DNA of 64,000 nucleotides from Myotis daubentonii (GCF_963259705.1 NC_081840.1:148587549-148651548), one strand, 5' to 3'. Counted from the first letter of the stretch, positions 25,148 through 37,957 are shown. Notes: generated by a model from the sequence alone, not told the origin. Translations and numbers: made by a program.

Positions 25148-25380
25148 TTTTAAAAAATTGTTGACACTATTACAGATGTCCCCCCAGGCCCCGCCACCCC
25201 TCCCCAGGCCTTCACCACTCTGCTGTCTGTGTCCATGGGCTATGCATATATGGTCTTTCGCTACTCTCTTCACCTTCTTTTATACAGTCCTCCCCACGCC
25301 CCTCCAATTTCCGTCTGTTCCACGTATCCATACCTCTGGTTCCTCGGCTTTCTTTTCCTTAACACCCACAACTCAATAGC
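25148..25380 (-). mobile_element. L1 3' UTR fragment
   Basis: Reverse complement of the bat L1 3' end: ttgttgacactattacagat followed by long C-rich sequence. The ORFs crossing it are an effect of C-richness. Confidence 0.65.
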
Positions 25381-25544
25381 ATTTGTTGAACTTCTACTGT
25401 CTAGGAACTATGTCAAGTGTTGAAGAGGACACTAAAGGTGAAAGAAAACATAGATCTCACTCTTGAAGATCATAGCTAGTAATAAAGAGTGAAATATCTT
25501 TTATAAATAACAGTGATACAATAGAAAGTAGGGAATTATTACTT

Positions 25545-25725
25545 ATTGAGTGCATTCATGTACTAGGCACCAAGTTAGAAGTTATATATATATTATCTTA
25601 GTTTAATCCTCAAGCCATCTGTTGAGATAAGACATTATTATCTCTGCTTTACAGAGAGAAAAATGAGACTCAGTGATTGAGTAACTTGTCCAAGATCACA
25701 GAGCTTGCAAAGGGAGAAACTATAT
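25545..25725 (-). mobile_element. MIR fragment
   Basis: Contains gtactaggcaccaagtt, ctgctttacagagagaaaaa and gagtaacttgtccaagatca, the reverse-complement core of MIR. Confidence 0.75.
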
Positions 25726-26450
25726 TCAGTTAAGGGAGAATAAAGACATCTTGATGGAAGAAGTGGTGGGTAAATATGAAAGGTGATCATATTTGAATAT
25801 GTGGAAACTGAATGTATCTGAGGGCTGAGAGGAAAGCAGTTCTGGAGACAGGACTATATTCTAAGGAAAGATAAGTGGAGAAAAACAGATTTAAAGGGGG
25901 GAAAGTAAATGGTTTGACTTGGTTTGGATGAGGCACAGTGTCCAGAAAGAGCATTAATGAAAAATTAACAGGAGATCAGGCTGAAAAACAGGCCAAAACA
26001 AAAGATGTGAATGCCAGGCAAGGAACTAGATTTTATTCCACTCTAAATGATAATTACATTGAGATTCAAAGTTGTAAGGTTAGAAGAATGACATAATGAC
26101 ATAACCATGTTGGAAATTTTTTATCTAGCTGATGTGTATAGGATGATATTGGTTGATGCTACACTTAATCCCCTCTCTCAGTATCTTCACCATAGAGACA
26201 GGAGCATGTTGAATGCTCATTTTCCTGACTCCAGCAATGACTGGCTAGGCAAAAGTCATGTCTTCACAGTGTGCAGAATGGCATTTGGAAGTCAGAGTCA
26301 AAAAAAAAGAGAGAATGTAAAATCCTGTCACATGGGCAGTGAGCTAGAGGATATAGTTGTAAAGTTGCTCTGTTAGTCATTAGCAAGGCTGCAAAGAGCA
26401 TTAGCACCATGACTCTTTCTTTCTGTTTTTACAATGTTTGAAATATAGTT
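25726..26450. other. Intron, no clear feature
   Basis: The stretch at about 25990-26090 (ggaactagattttattccac) may be an L2 relic. The ORF at 26107-26376 has no recognised product. Confidence 0.4.
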
Positions 26451-26451
26451 T

Positions 26452-26640
26452 TTTTTAATAAATCTTTATTGTTGAACGCATTAAATATGTCTCTTCCCCC
26501 CTACCCCACAAGCCTTCGCCACCCACTATCTGTGTCCTTGGGTTATGCATATACATATATGAGTTCATTGGTTGGTCTTTCCCCCCAACTCCACCTTCCC
26601 CTGCCTTCCCTCTGAGGTTTGACAGCCTGTTAAAAAATAA
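26452..26640 (-). mobile_element. L1 3' UTR fragment
   Basis: Starts with T-rich tail sequence, then ataaatctttattgttgaac and a C-rich stretch with gtgtccttgggttatgcata, the reverse complement of the bat L1 3' UTR. Confidence 0.7.
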
Positions 26641-26645
26641 ACCCA

Positions 26646-26880
26646 GCCCTAACCGGTTTGGCTTAGTAGATGGAGTGTCGGCCTGTGGACTGAAGGGTCC
26701 CAGATTCGATTCCGGTCAAGGGCATGTACCTTGGTTGTGGGCACATACCCAGTGGGGAGTGTGCAGGAGGCAGCTGATCGATGTTTCTCTCTCATCGATG
26801 TTTCTAACTCTCTATCCCTCTCCCTTCCTCTCTGTAAAAATACCAATAAAATATATATTGAAATTACAAAAAACAACAAC
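26646..26880 (+). mobile_element. Ves-type SINE
   Basis: Typical head (gccctaaccggtttggctta), B-box region gattcgattccgg, repeated cgatgtttct and an ATAAAATATATATTG tail. The short flanking repeat aaaccca/caaccca fits a target duplication. Confidence 0.93.
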
Positions 26881-26899
26881 CCAGAGACATAGAAACATA

Positions 26900-29568
26900 G
26901 CTCCGTGACTCTTAACACCTGGTAGTAGAGGAGCAAGGAAAAGGAGGACCTAGGATGAAGAGAGGAACACAGAAAGGGGATATAGGACTGGGGACCCAAT
27001 AAAGGACTCAGTTACCAGAACAGCGATGCCTTGATCCTGGCAGAAAGCCAATTATTACAAATAAAACATGGCACCAGAACCACACTTAGAGCAATGGCAT
27101 TGGTCCTCAGTCACCTGCATGTTGGAAAAATGCCCCTTTAAATGCCCCTCGTGTTTAGGGTCCTGGCTAAAACTGGGGATTTCCCAGATTTGGAGATGTG
27201 GCTAAGCCATCCTCAGATGGTGGGTCTGTGAGAATTGACAGGATTTCATATCCTTCTTGACTAATAATATTAAAAAAACTACAAAAAAAATAGAGGTTGA
27301 GTCTGTCCTGAGCACCACAATTTCACAGCCTTGTCACTGTGCCTTGAACATAGTACCAGCTAAATAAATTCTTGAGTAATTGAATTGAATTATGTTAATA
27401 TGAATTAATGAAGATATATCAGGGTGATTTTTATGGCAAAAGATTAATATTGACCCACCCCCAAATAATTAGTGCCGTTAGTTCAAAATAGAAATGCTCA
27501 TGTCTTTTTTCTAGTTTCCTTTCCTTCTTTCTTCCCTTACTTACACTCTGTTGTCACTGTCTTTTCTTTTAACCCAAACCATTTTTTTCAAGTCTTTGGG
27601 ACATTATTTACTTTACCCCACCCCTTTTTCTCTCTAAGAATTTGATTTCCTTTGTTTCAGTGGATTCACAGCAATATCCTTTTCATTCATTTTCTTGCCT
27701 CTTTTCCATCTTAACCACAGCTGCTAGAATTACCCTTTTTCTTTCTAATACCCTTTCCCCATCTTATTTCCCTTGCCAAGCACCATTTTTTCACCCATTT
27801 TGGTAAATGCAAAGACTCACCTCCCTTCCCCAAGACCTATTTTTGTATTTATTTTCATGCTATCACTGCAACAGGGTTACTTCCATTTAGCTTTCCTGTC
27901 TTCGCAGTTTTTTAAAAATCGAATTTAAATCCATCTAACCATCTTTAACTTTAGAAAGATGATGGAAAGAACTCCCTTCTGCTGATAAAACAGATGTGCT
28001 CCTCTTGCTATTGGTCTGCAAAATGAAACCTTATTAATCTGGAGGTTCTTACTAAAGAAGTGCAATACTGAAGAAGCAAAGTTGAGTTTTATACTCTCTA
28101 AGGAAGAGTTTTGCACTGTATAATAATACTGTGATAAAGACGACATGGGAATATTTACCCTCTGTAAGAAAACTCTCACAGACATAAACATTTGTACATG
28201 AACAAGAAGTTGCCAATTATAATTCTGCCCAAATCTTTTATAAACTTGAAAGGATGCACAATTTCCCAACTCAAACATTTACAACTCTTTTTGTGTGTGT
28301 GGAAGTTAGCTGTTTATAAATCTGATTTTATCTTCCCAGAGGAATCATAATATAAATATAGTTTATTTTTCCAGCCCAATTCACAAAAGTCTATTCCTAA
28401 TGTACCTAAAAAAAATTCTTGTTGTACAATAGAAACAATACTGGTAATTCTCCTAATGGAAAAATCCATTGAGAGTTGGAATTTGGGATTTTAGAAGCTT
28501 TTCTCTCACAATACTAACCAGTCACAGGGAGGGTCTTCCCTGGGTGACACGGATATGACTCAGGAAGGGGGTTTTGAGGACTAGTTAAGGGAACTTGGAT
28601 AAAGCTTGTTTAGATGGCAAACTTTCTTCTTCTTTTTCTTCCCTTAACTAGTTACAAAAGGAGATAGGAGGAGAAGGTAAAGAGAAAGTTTTGCAATGTT
28701 TGTGTGCTTCCCTTTCCCCACAGTAAAAAAATGTGCTAAGAAGACACAGGGATGAGGGAGGAACAAGATCAGCAGGGAAGAAATGCAGGTAAATTTGTTA
28801 TTTTGAATCTTATATTTATAAATGACAAAAAATAAGTTATGAAGAGTTTTAGATGATAAATCTTATAAAATCAGAAAAACTGAAAAAGATAAAAATTTAA
28901 GAAAAAAGTGGATATCCTTTTAAATCATCAAAGAGATGATTTTTTTTAAAAAAGGAAGACATACCCAGTTATTATGTACACTGTATATGACTAAAATTGT
29001 TTTTAGTGACCCAAATAACAAAACATGGACATTTTAAGAGAAATTTGATCAAATAAAAGAAAGGCTTCAAGCATTTAAGAGCCCATTATAATTTCCTAAT
29101 TCAGGTTTTAAATGTACATTGTTTGCTTTTTCATTATAAATCTGGATGAAACAAATTTAATGTATAGTTTACATACATTTACTCAAAGAAAAAGTGGATT
29201 CATGATAAGGTGGTATTGTGTAACTTATAAACTACTATAACTGCTATATATATTGATAATTGCATTTACTATATAAGCCATTTCTAAATCTTTATATTTT
29301 TAGTTAGATAAAATTTGTTAAAAGCTTACTTTATTTTTAACATCCACTTTTTGTTTAAAAAAAAAAACAACCCCAGAGTAGATTAGGGGTTAGAAAAATA
29401 ATACATAAACTGGTAGCCAAAATGAAGGAAAATCAGAGCAGGTTACCATTTGAGAATGCCAGTCATATTATCCCTCAAAAGTTTCTAAAATTTTCAAGTG
29501 GAAGCTGCTTTACAAACTTTATTTTTCTGAAGTATATTTAAGACCTGACATAAAGGTATTCTGAAATA
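26900..29568. other. Intron, no recognised repeat
   Basis: The only structural oddity seen is an inverted repeat with 14-bp arms at 28580-28593 and 28639-28652. No exon or RNA gene was recognised. Confidence 0.5.
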
Positions 29569-29580
29569 CCATAATATACT

Positions 29581-29825
29581 CTTTTTAAAAATTTTTGTTT
29601 ATGTTCAATTTCATGGAGGAAATAGAACTAAAAAAAAAACCAACCAAACAAACAAACAAAAAAACCCTCACCTGAGGATATGTTTTTATTGATTTTTAGA
29701 GAGAGAGGACGGGAAAGAGAGACATTGACCCATTACCCTCCATATGTACCCCAACCAGGGATTGAACTCATAGTCTTTTGGTGCACCGGTTGATGCTCCA
29801 ACCAACTCAGCCACTCAGCCAGGGC
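29581..29825 (-). mobile_element. Ves-type SINE
   Basis: Reverse SINE head and GA-rich segment at about 29680-29825. Perfect 12-bp target duplications ccataatatact lie at 29569-29580 and 29826-29837. The stretch between the left repeat and the SINE proper (29581-29665) includes an (AAAC)n-like run and unassigned sequence, so the tail is unusual. Confidence 0.88.
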
Positions 29826-29837
29826 CCATAATATACT

Positions 29838-31995
29838 TTTAAATCTCAGCTACAGGGACCCAGAATGTTCCTAGTTCTGTCCATCCTGGGCTTCCTGTGC
29901 TGCTAGTTCATCATCTTTCTTCTGCTCGTTAACTGTAGTGGTACACTCAAGATTTATTATGACTTTGTTCTTTTTACAGTTATTCCTTTTAACATCTCAT
30001 TAACTAATATGCTTTTAATGCTTTTTGTCCAATTTCCAAATCGTTACATCCATATCTGAATTTCTCACTCTTTGTTTTGTCAATAGGACACTTGACTAGC
30101 AGATATAGCTGCCAACCCACATCACTGCCTCCCTCCAAGACAGTGGCGGAACAGGTTCCATTCGACCTTAGGGCTTCCTGCATTCCTCTAGCAGCTGGAT
30201 TATGCTAGACCTTCTGGGGGCAGGTCAGAAGTGCCAGAGAGTTAACACCAGGCACAACTCTCAACAATGAAGAAAGGTAAATTAGTGGATAGATACATCA
30301 ATTTCTGTGCGCCTTGGTGGGACGAGTCTGAGGCAAGCTCTACACAGTCTCTCCTAAGTTCTTCAGCAGGACTGAGCCCCAGTCCACAGCAGTAACCTGT
30401 TCATTGATGCATCTGTTTCCTGGTTTTCATGCCCTCCCTGTGTTATATTCCCACTTCCTCACAATGTTTCCTGGGATCATCTCCCAGATAAATTATTTAT
30501 GCTCAAATCCTTATCTTAAGAACTGCTCTGGGATAGTGAGAGGTGATGCAGGCTAAGACAGAAGTTCCATTAAAACTTAAGATATGTTAAACATTATCAT
30601 CCTCCCTCAAATGTCTTTGATTAACACTCCAATTTCTTTCATTGTCTATTATCTCATTTCTTCCCTAGAGATATACAGGGGTATGAGACAAACTTGACTC
30701 CTGCTCCCTGTTTTATGGTATCATCCCAGGTGAGTCATTTATCTCTTCTATTTTGCATATGCAATACTTCCCAAGGCTGTTTTGTTTTATTTGGTAATCA
30801 AATAAAATAAAACAGGCAAAACACCTTTTACTTTGTCTTCATCCCAGTATAATGTAGCAACTGCAAACTTAGGGAATAAGCTACAACTTGCTTTGATGAG
30901 TTTTTTCCCTCCAATAATTACCTTGAATCAACTAAAAATTTAAGTGAGAAATCTCAAATAATGCAAGTATTTTTTAAATGAATATAAATTAATTACATGT
31001 CAAACTTTTTCTCATGAGTGTACTGTGAAGAGGACTGCTCTATTGAAGTATGTGGGGGGGGTTTTGTTTGTCAGACATCATTAATATACAGAGCTCATAA
31101 AAATTATAAATAATATTCTCTTGGTCTAATATGAAAATTAGTACATAATGACAATTTATGATATTGACTAACAAAGATATTATGAAAGTCATTTATTTAT
31201 CAAACAATCTAGGACAGAAATAGCATTTGGTATGTCAAGGGGAAAGAAATATAAGGGAAACTCAAGAAATAATTATGTTATTTACAGGTATTACAGGGTT
31301 AAGGGTGAAACATTAATAATGTCAGTTCCTTCTCTATAGCTTCCTACAGACTACAATAAGTAGTAATATTAAATTTGTTGTTTGGTTCTGACTCATTTCT
31401 GAAACTCCCTCCTTTTGTACTTTCATCTTTATACACATTACTCTCTTCTAAAATTTCCTCATTTTCTTCAATGATTTAGGGCTCAAAAGATTTTATGTTG
31501 ACTGTATTCACATTTAATTATAAATCATGTCTTCAGCAGTTGGTTTATATTGAAAGTGGGGAATGAATTCAATATCTGTCTATAATGAATCAAATGAAGC
31601 TGGTAGGATGAGAGTCTACATGATCAGAGTCTGTGGATTTACAATAACATTATTAGTACATGATTAATCAGCACCTAATGTGAGCCAGTTCACAGACGAC
31701 ATCTAGTACGTCGTTCTGTCTTACATTAAAGTCCTGTGGCTCTGTTTCAGATCAGTTAAGAGTTTTGCTTTAGATGATAGTACATTGTTCACTTGCCATC
31801 TGGCCCAACAGCTGACGTGGCTCATACAGCCCTGAAGAGGCCCCGCTGAAGCTCTACTCCTGGGAAATATTTGGTCTACTGTGTGGTGTCATGATTACTG
31901 GCTCACAGCTTTTTATATCCGTTGAAAAAGAATGGCAGAAAAACCTCTATACTGGAAAATTCCTAAATTGGAATTAATCTGTTAGGAAAGAGTTC
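29838..31995. other. Intron, no recognised repeat
   Basis: Contains an imperfect hairpin-forming A/T palindrome at about 30777-30816. Nothing else is identified up to the donor site of the GQPGPQ exon. Confidence 0.5.
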
Positions 31996-32001
31996 ACTTA
32001 C

Positions 32002-32019
32002 CTGAGGACCAGGCTGACC
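32002..32019 (-). CDS. COL25A1: Collagen XXV exon, Gly-X-Y triplets (18 nt)
   Basis: On the minus strand the acceptor ctttttcaatttcag precedes 18 nt translating to GQPGPQ, followed by the donor GTAAGTGAAC. The exon is only two Gly-X-Y triplets long, phase 0 at both ends, and flanked by introns of about 30 kb (upstream) and 25.6 kb (downstream). The polypyrimidine tract is good and the donor matches consensus at six positions. The product joins in frame to GPPGPKGDK. Such tiny exons in huge introns are normal for this class of collagen but are invisible to ORF-length gene finding. Confidence 0.9.
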
Positions 32020-32260
32020 CTGAAATTGAAAAAGAAAAAGAGTTACAAATGGGTTTTCTTCAGTGAATTGTTCACTTAAAACTCAAACTAGCTCTGAAAT
32101 GTTTTTAAAATGTTTCTGAAGATAACAATCAATACCTAACTACTGGCAAAACTTTACTTTGTGGTTTTAAAATCATATTATAGTTTACATTTTTACTCGA
32201 TGTTATCATCTAAGATCTTGATATTATGGTCTATTACATGTAACTCCAAAATGACTCAAG

Positions 32261-32460
32261 GGCCGAACCGGTTTGGCTCAGTGGATAGAGCGTCGGCCTG
32301 CGGACTGAAGGGTCCCGGGTTTGATTCCGGTCGGGGGCATGTGCCTTGGTTGCGGGCACGTCCCTACTGGGGGGCATGCAGGAGGCAGCTGATCGATGTT
32401 TCTAGCTCTCTGTCCCTCTCTCTTCTTCTCTGTGAAAAATCAATAAGATATATATTAAAA
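32261..32460 (+). mobile_element. Ves-type SINE, young copy
   Basis: Near-intact 200-bp element with clean head, B-box region gggtttgattccgg and tail. Perfect 12-bp target duplications aaatgactcaag lie at 32249-32260 and 32461-32472. It sits only about 240 bp upstream of the 18-nt collagen exon, inside the 30 kb intron. Confidence 0.97.
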
Positions 32461-32472
32461 AAATGACTCAAG

Positions 32473-33395
32473 AGTTTTAGTATGCTCTAGAATCAAATTG
32501 CAGAAGGAGAAGGCAAAGGGAAATCTACCTCACATGATCATAATGAATGGTTAGTGAAAAAGAGGGTGTACTCGCACAGACCATTACTGTGAGCTACATA
32601 TTCCAAGGTGGCACAGAGTGAAGGAAAAAAGAGGCAGATATCTTAGTTTTAGAACTCACCAAGGCTTTGGATTTCTCATTGTTTAATAATATTTTAATCA
32701 ATTTTAAAAATAAATATTTCTCTCTTATTGTGCATAATCCAACCTATGGGCATTTTGAAAGGACAGGGGGAAAGGGTTTGGCTCAATTAAGTGCATCATA
32801 ACTCCTCAAATAGTCAATAGATTATGTAACCTCTGGCCAATGTAATTCATTTGGAATGTCACTTTCTTATTTAAGCTGATAAAAACTTCAAAGCAGCATA
32901 ACTGTATATGCGTGTCACTAAGAGAAAAATCACCTGTGAATAAAAGTATTGATTACACATCACCTTCTTAAAATCTCCAGTTGGGCTTTGTGTAAGATGA
33001 AATGAAAGAAAAAGTTCACACTGAGTTAAGGTATCTTAAAAAATACATTAATAATGTACAATCTCATTGCATCAGCAAAATGAAACTGAGTATTATTCAG
33101 GAAAGCATGGTGCTAATACAATTCCCACTGAAGACTTGCTCTCTCTTAGCCCCTCTCTGAGCTTAGAATTTCTTTGATGATTTGTTCTCTCACTGGAGAT
33201 AGAACAGATGATTTTCAAAAGCATTGTCTGAAAATGTGGTTGGCCAGGTTTTGTGTAATCAAACCATGAAGGGGAGCTAAACCAGGCTTCTGTGGAGGTC
33301 ACTCACTCCACTCCTGTACTCTTTAATGGTAGAGAGAAAGAGAATAATATTCACTAATTCCTAACCAAATACTAGACACTTGGGATTTGTTATTC
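32473..33395. other. Intron, no recognised feature
   Basis: No exon or repeat was identified. Confidence 0.5.
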
Positions 33396-33399
33396 CATT

Positions 33400-33548
33400 T
33401 ACTATTTATAAACTTCCCTGCATTTTACAAATGAAGAAACTGAGGCTCACAGAAATAAGTGAAAAATAACACAGTCTATAGTTGGGGTGGCAAAATTTAA
33501 ACCAAATCTGATTCTGAAGTTCATGCTTTTCCACCCTGTCATTCTGCC
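33400..33548 (-). mobile_element. MIR fragment
   Basis: Contains the very typical cattttacaaatgaagaaac followed by tgaggctcacagaa and a degraded remainder. Confidence 0.85.
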
Positions 33549-34632
33549 TTTTAGTCTGGAAGTTTAAGAAAAAAAAGAAGTAGGCTTGCTCAGATCAACG
33601 ATGACACTAGAGCACTCTTCAAGAGACTGGACTTTCTAAACCTCCCATCCACTCCTCAGCTACAAGGTGAACCTCTGCCTCCAGATGCAGACCTCCGAAC
33701 GGCAGGACCAGACTGCTAACCGATGCCTGTCCAGAAACCAGGTCAGCAAAGGTTCTGGAGGGGAACAGACAGCCCTAACATCGGCTCTCAGCATGGAAGA
33801 CCTACAAAGGCAGGGCTCTTCACTTACATGCAAATATGGATCTTGCCAGATCCATGTAATAGGTGAAATTGCAACACATGCTCACTCTCACCTGCCCTCT
33901 CGATGTTTTAAGCTTCTGACCTTTCTGAAATTTAAAACTACTGCAAACTCAGAAATGTAAACATTTATAAAACCTTGGAATACATTACATCTCTTGAATG
34001 TTTTGGTAAAAACTCAAATGTAGGATTCTCCAAAATCAGAAAGAATTTCTTCAAAAGACTGTATTTTAGCATTGTTGCTGAAATTTTTTGCTTGTCCTAC
34101 AACTGAGAATTTTCCTGTATGTTTTAAAATGTGGCATTTGGGTCATTACACTGAACAAATGATTTTAGCATAATGTGTACATATATTTATGTTATTGTAT
34201 ACAAACATACATTGTGTTATACATTTTATACTAGTGATAGTGAGAATAAATAGTAAATGATGGTGAAATGAAAAAGTTGCTGTATACTTTCCAAATGAGC
34301 TTTGGAAAGTATACAGCAACAGAAAACTCAGATGGCCCTAACATGTGAAATGAATTTCAGGTGTGCATGCATGTGAATATGTTTATGTTTGTCTGTAGGG
34401 TGGGGAACATGAAAAAGAGGGACGGAAGTGGGTTAGTAGAGAGGCTTCCCAGAAAAACGATGCATACAACATGACAAATTTGGTAACTCTCCCTAAAACA
34501 TGGATTACACAATGCAATCCTTATAAATCTTACCCAAGATTTTAGGACTGCCTACACTCAGTGTGATGTAACAAACTGTGCACTAGCAGACACAGTGGAA
34601 TACCTGTCAGAAACAGTCTAGCAACTGGAATA
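33549..34632. other. Intron with a perfect short hairpin
   Basis: No known repeat was recognised. The notable object is the 20-bp perfect inverted repeat listed separately. The 97-codon ORF at 33667-33960 has no recognisable domain. Confidence 0.5.
34276..34320. repeat. Perfect 20-bp inverted repeat, 5-nt loop
   Basis: The left arm gttgctgtatactttccaaa (34276-34295) and its exact reverse complement (34301-34320) are separated by tgagc. It does not correspond to the ends of any transposon seen here. Confidence 0.98.
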
Positions 34633-34636
34633 TTTT

Positions 34637-34838
34637 CTTTTTATTTTATGTATTGATTTTAGAGAGAGAGGAAGGGAGGGAGAGAGAGACAGAGAAAGAG
34701 AGAAACATCGATTAGTTTTTTCAGTTATTTATGCATTCATTGATTGATTCTTGTATGTGCCCTAGCTGGAGATCGAACCTGCAACCTTGGCTTATGAGAT
34801 GAAACTTTAACCAACTGAGGTGCCCGGCCAGTGCCAGC
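34637..34838 (-). mobile_element. Ves-type SINE, diverged
   Basis: Reverse SINE: T-rich tail, long GA-rich segment, then tggagatcgaacctgcaacc and a reversed head ending gcccggccagtg. Confidence 0.85.
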
Positions 34839-34839
34839 T

Positions 34840-35915
34840 AGAATCCTAAAAGAGTCATCTAAAGAGAAGAGGTATCTGTGGGCATGGCAGTGAGAGTTTC
34901 CTGCAGGGTGCTGAGCATATAGGAAAGAAGGAAAGAGCCCAAAGTGAAGCTGGTCTCAGAAACACCCTGTGAGTGAAGGCATAGGTGGCAATGTCTTCCT
35001 CATGACAAATCACCAAAAGAAATATCCAGAATTTTCCATGTTGTTTCTGAGTAATTCACTGAGGAAAACAAGTATTTTCATTCATTAGTGGATATTTTTC
35101 AGTCTACTGTAATTTATAAGTAGTGAATATTACTAATAATCAACTATGAAAGTTATTTTTTTCCATCTAAAATACTTTTTAAATGAATAATTTATAAATT
35201 ATGATGAAAACTCACAAAATACAACTTAGTTGAATTTTAAAAATAAAATTCCTGGAAAGGACCTTTTTAGCAAACAAATCACCAAACTGTTAATGTAAAT
35301 AAAAACTGGAATTGAGTATAATCAAGAGCCATGCCAAGGGAAATAGTTAAATCACAGAAATACTGACATTTGGAACAAACATACATGCAAAGATGGAGAA
35401 TGCCCAACGCTCCCAGGGGCTGATCTACTGAATGTCAACAGCTCAATGTAATGCCCTCAAGACAGCTAAGGCACCAGGGTAAAGTAAAAGGAAAATCAAG
35501 GGGAGCCGGCTTTAAAAAGTGGTAATCAGAACAGTATGGTGGAAAACAATCAGCCAGTAGCTGGTGCTTGACTGAAAACTGTTCAGAATAAGCTGAAAGT
35601 TTTGTGAGGCAAGTAAACCACAATGGAACATGATAATGAGATGACATATCACTGGAGGATGAACTGTTACATTAGGCCATTAAAGAGCAATATTAACCAT
35701 TCTCTGCTGGGCTGTTATCACAATATGGTAGCCAGAAAGTGCTAACACTCTTCCTAAATCTACAAAGTCTTAGATTTCTGACTGAGACAATTAGATGCAC
35801 TACATGATACTTCTTTTATGGATGATAAATCTGTGGCATCCCTTTTCAGCTGGGACAAATACTGTTTTCCCATTCCCACATGCACAGATAGGCACACAAA
35901 ATTTGTACTTTTAAT
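34840..35915. other. Intron, no recognised feature
   Basis: AT-rich, with no exon or repeat recognised. Confidence 0.5.
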
Positions 35916-35917
35916 TT

Positions 35918-36127
35918 TTAAATATATATTTATTTATTTCAGAGAGGAAGGGAGAGGGAGAGAGAAGTAGAAACATTGATGAGAGAGAATCATTGATTGG
36001 CTGCCTCCTGCAGATCCCCTACTGGGGATTAAGCCTACAACCTGGGCATGTACCCTGACCAGGAATCGAACCATGACCTCCTACTTCATAGATCAATGCT
36101 CAACCACTGAGCCACACCCACTGGCTA
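35918..36127 (-). mobile_element. Ves-type SINE
   Basis: Reverse SINE with tail taaatatatatttatttatt, GA-rich segment, cattgatgagagagaatcat and reversed head ending acccactggct. Confidence 0.92.
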
Positions 36128-36465
36128 AAGTACAATCTTATTCTGAAATATTGATTAGGATAACAGACTCACATAAACTTACTGTGATAAATTTTAAATA
36201 AAACCACTTTCATTTACAAAAGCTTGAAAGAATATTAGTACTGCTCATGCAACTCCAAAAGGTGCTACCTCTGCTTCAAGGTAATTAGAAAGCAGTTACT
36301 TCAATAACTTAGAAACTGTTCATTAGGAAACCCAAGTTTGATGACCATTTTTAATACCCTCATTTCAGATTTATTTCATTCTCTTGAATTGAAAGAAAAT
36401 ACTTCAAAACAATAATTTCTATATTTTGCATTTTGGAACCTTTACTTCCCCAAAAGATCACTACA

Positions 36466-36630
36466 GTGGGGCCTTGACTTATGAGTGTCCCGACTAACGA
36501 GTTTTTTGAGATACCAGCTGTCTCTCGGCCGATTTCTTGCATTGAGTTGATAGAGTAATTTGAGTTAACGAGCTCCTTAATGAGCTCGGTCTCAGAACGA
36601 ATTAAATCCGTAAGTCAAGGCCCCGCTGTA
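36466..36630. mobile_element. Tc1/mariner-type MITE, copy 2
   Basis: Same family as the copy at 20085: ends cagtggggccttgacttat and gtaagtcaaggccccgctg, flanked by TA. It lacks the extra internal unit of copy 1. The two copies are very similar over most of their length, which suggests fairly recent activity. Confidence 0.92.
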
Positions 36631-36631
36631 T

Positions 36632-37910
36632 TATAACTCCATTTTCTCATGAAAGTTCTCAAATCCACACACTAGGATGTCACGCTTATTTCCCCTCGGG
36701 TGAACACACCTGAAGTGGCCAATCAGGTAAAGCTTTAGAAGAACATCGGAGGAACTCTGAGTGGCAACATCATTGCCCTGGTGGCAGGCAGGAGGCTTGG
36801 AGGAGCAATAGGAATCCTATCCTAGAATCATGTGGGCGGGATCCCTTAATCTTTCGAGAGTCACAGTTTGACCTAGATCTCGTAATTTCTTACTCCAATA
36901 TTCCCGAAAGAGGTCTCTTAACTTCTGTTCACTGCAGAATAAATGCATCCATGTCAAAGAGAGCATCTTCCCATCCAGTGAACATTATTCAGATAACAGA
37001 GAGGGAACTGAGTCAGGCAAAGACTGCAGGGGCTTCACAGGACGAATTAGCGCCTTCACACATGGCACAGAACAATAACATGAGAGCTCTATCCTGAAGA
37101 AAAATCCCTTCCTAGTTTGATTAAGCTTCCATATCCAATTAATGAGAGGCTATTACAGCAAATTAGTTTAATACTTATAAAATGCTATAAAATTTAGCAT
37201 GGCAATTTAAAGTAGGCTATATGTCCAAAACCAAAAAACCATTCAACTAATACAAATTTAGATAAAAAGCTTATAAATTTAAAGACAAATTAATACACAA
37301 GTGGTATATTACAGATAAAAGCAACAGAAGAAGTCAAGCACTGAGGCTTGCGTGAATTAACTTTAAAATGCTTTGCAGAGACTGCATAATCTTGCAATGT
37401 CTATGCTTCCAAGGTTTCTTACATGCTTGACTAAAATAAACATTATTCATAATTTATACTGCCTAATGTGCGACCCTACGGGATAGAGATTAATAATTCT
37501 TACCTTAGCCACAGTCACATAATATTTCTCAGATAAGAGCATTTCAATTTAAGAATTTAAAAAACCTTAATCCTCAGTGGTTTTAATTCTGGGAAGAAGA
37601 AACCATATTCTACACTAGAGGAAAATCAAGAGTTATAGTCTCAAGCCTGGTGGATATTTCTTTTTTGAAATTTGAGCGAGGAAGAGAGTGAAAGCAAACA
37701 TGGAGATGGTTTTGTTGGATTCATGTAAAGAAAATAAAAACTGATTCAAAACTTGGAAAATTTCTTCCATATTTGCCTTTCATAAATAAATACTGTATTT
37801 AAAGATTTATTCTTATACTTAAACAGGTTAACAAGTCCTTCCCTTAATAATTAAAAACATTATTATATTTTCTAACACAATACCATATTTACCTTTTCTT
37901 TCCTTTTTTA

Positions 37911-37912
<2 letters not shown>
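36632..37912. other. Intron, no recognised feature
   Basis: No exon, RNA gene or repeat was recognised before the AT repeat. Confidence 0.5.

Positions 37913-37914
<2 letters not shown>

Positions 37915-37950
<36 letters not shown>
37915..37950. repeat. (AT)n microsatellite
   Basis: About 17 AT units followed by a short CA/CATA stretch, at the border of a Helitron. Confidence 0.95.

Positions 37951-37957
<7 letters not shown>

Noticed and set aside
27925..28278. 117-codon ORF on the minus strand
   Set aside because: No recognisable domain, signal or splice context; consistent with a chance frame in intron.
30777..30816. A/T-rich palindrome with 17-bp imperfect arms
   Set aside because: It is low-complexity TTTTA/TAAAA sequence with a bulge and a mismatch, so chance is a sufficient explanation.
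32261..32340. tRNA-like A and B boxes (also in every other SINE)
   Set aside because: These belong to tRNA-derived Ves SINE heads. No anticodon stem or cloverleaf of a functional tRNA is kept.
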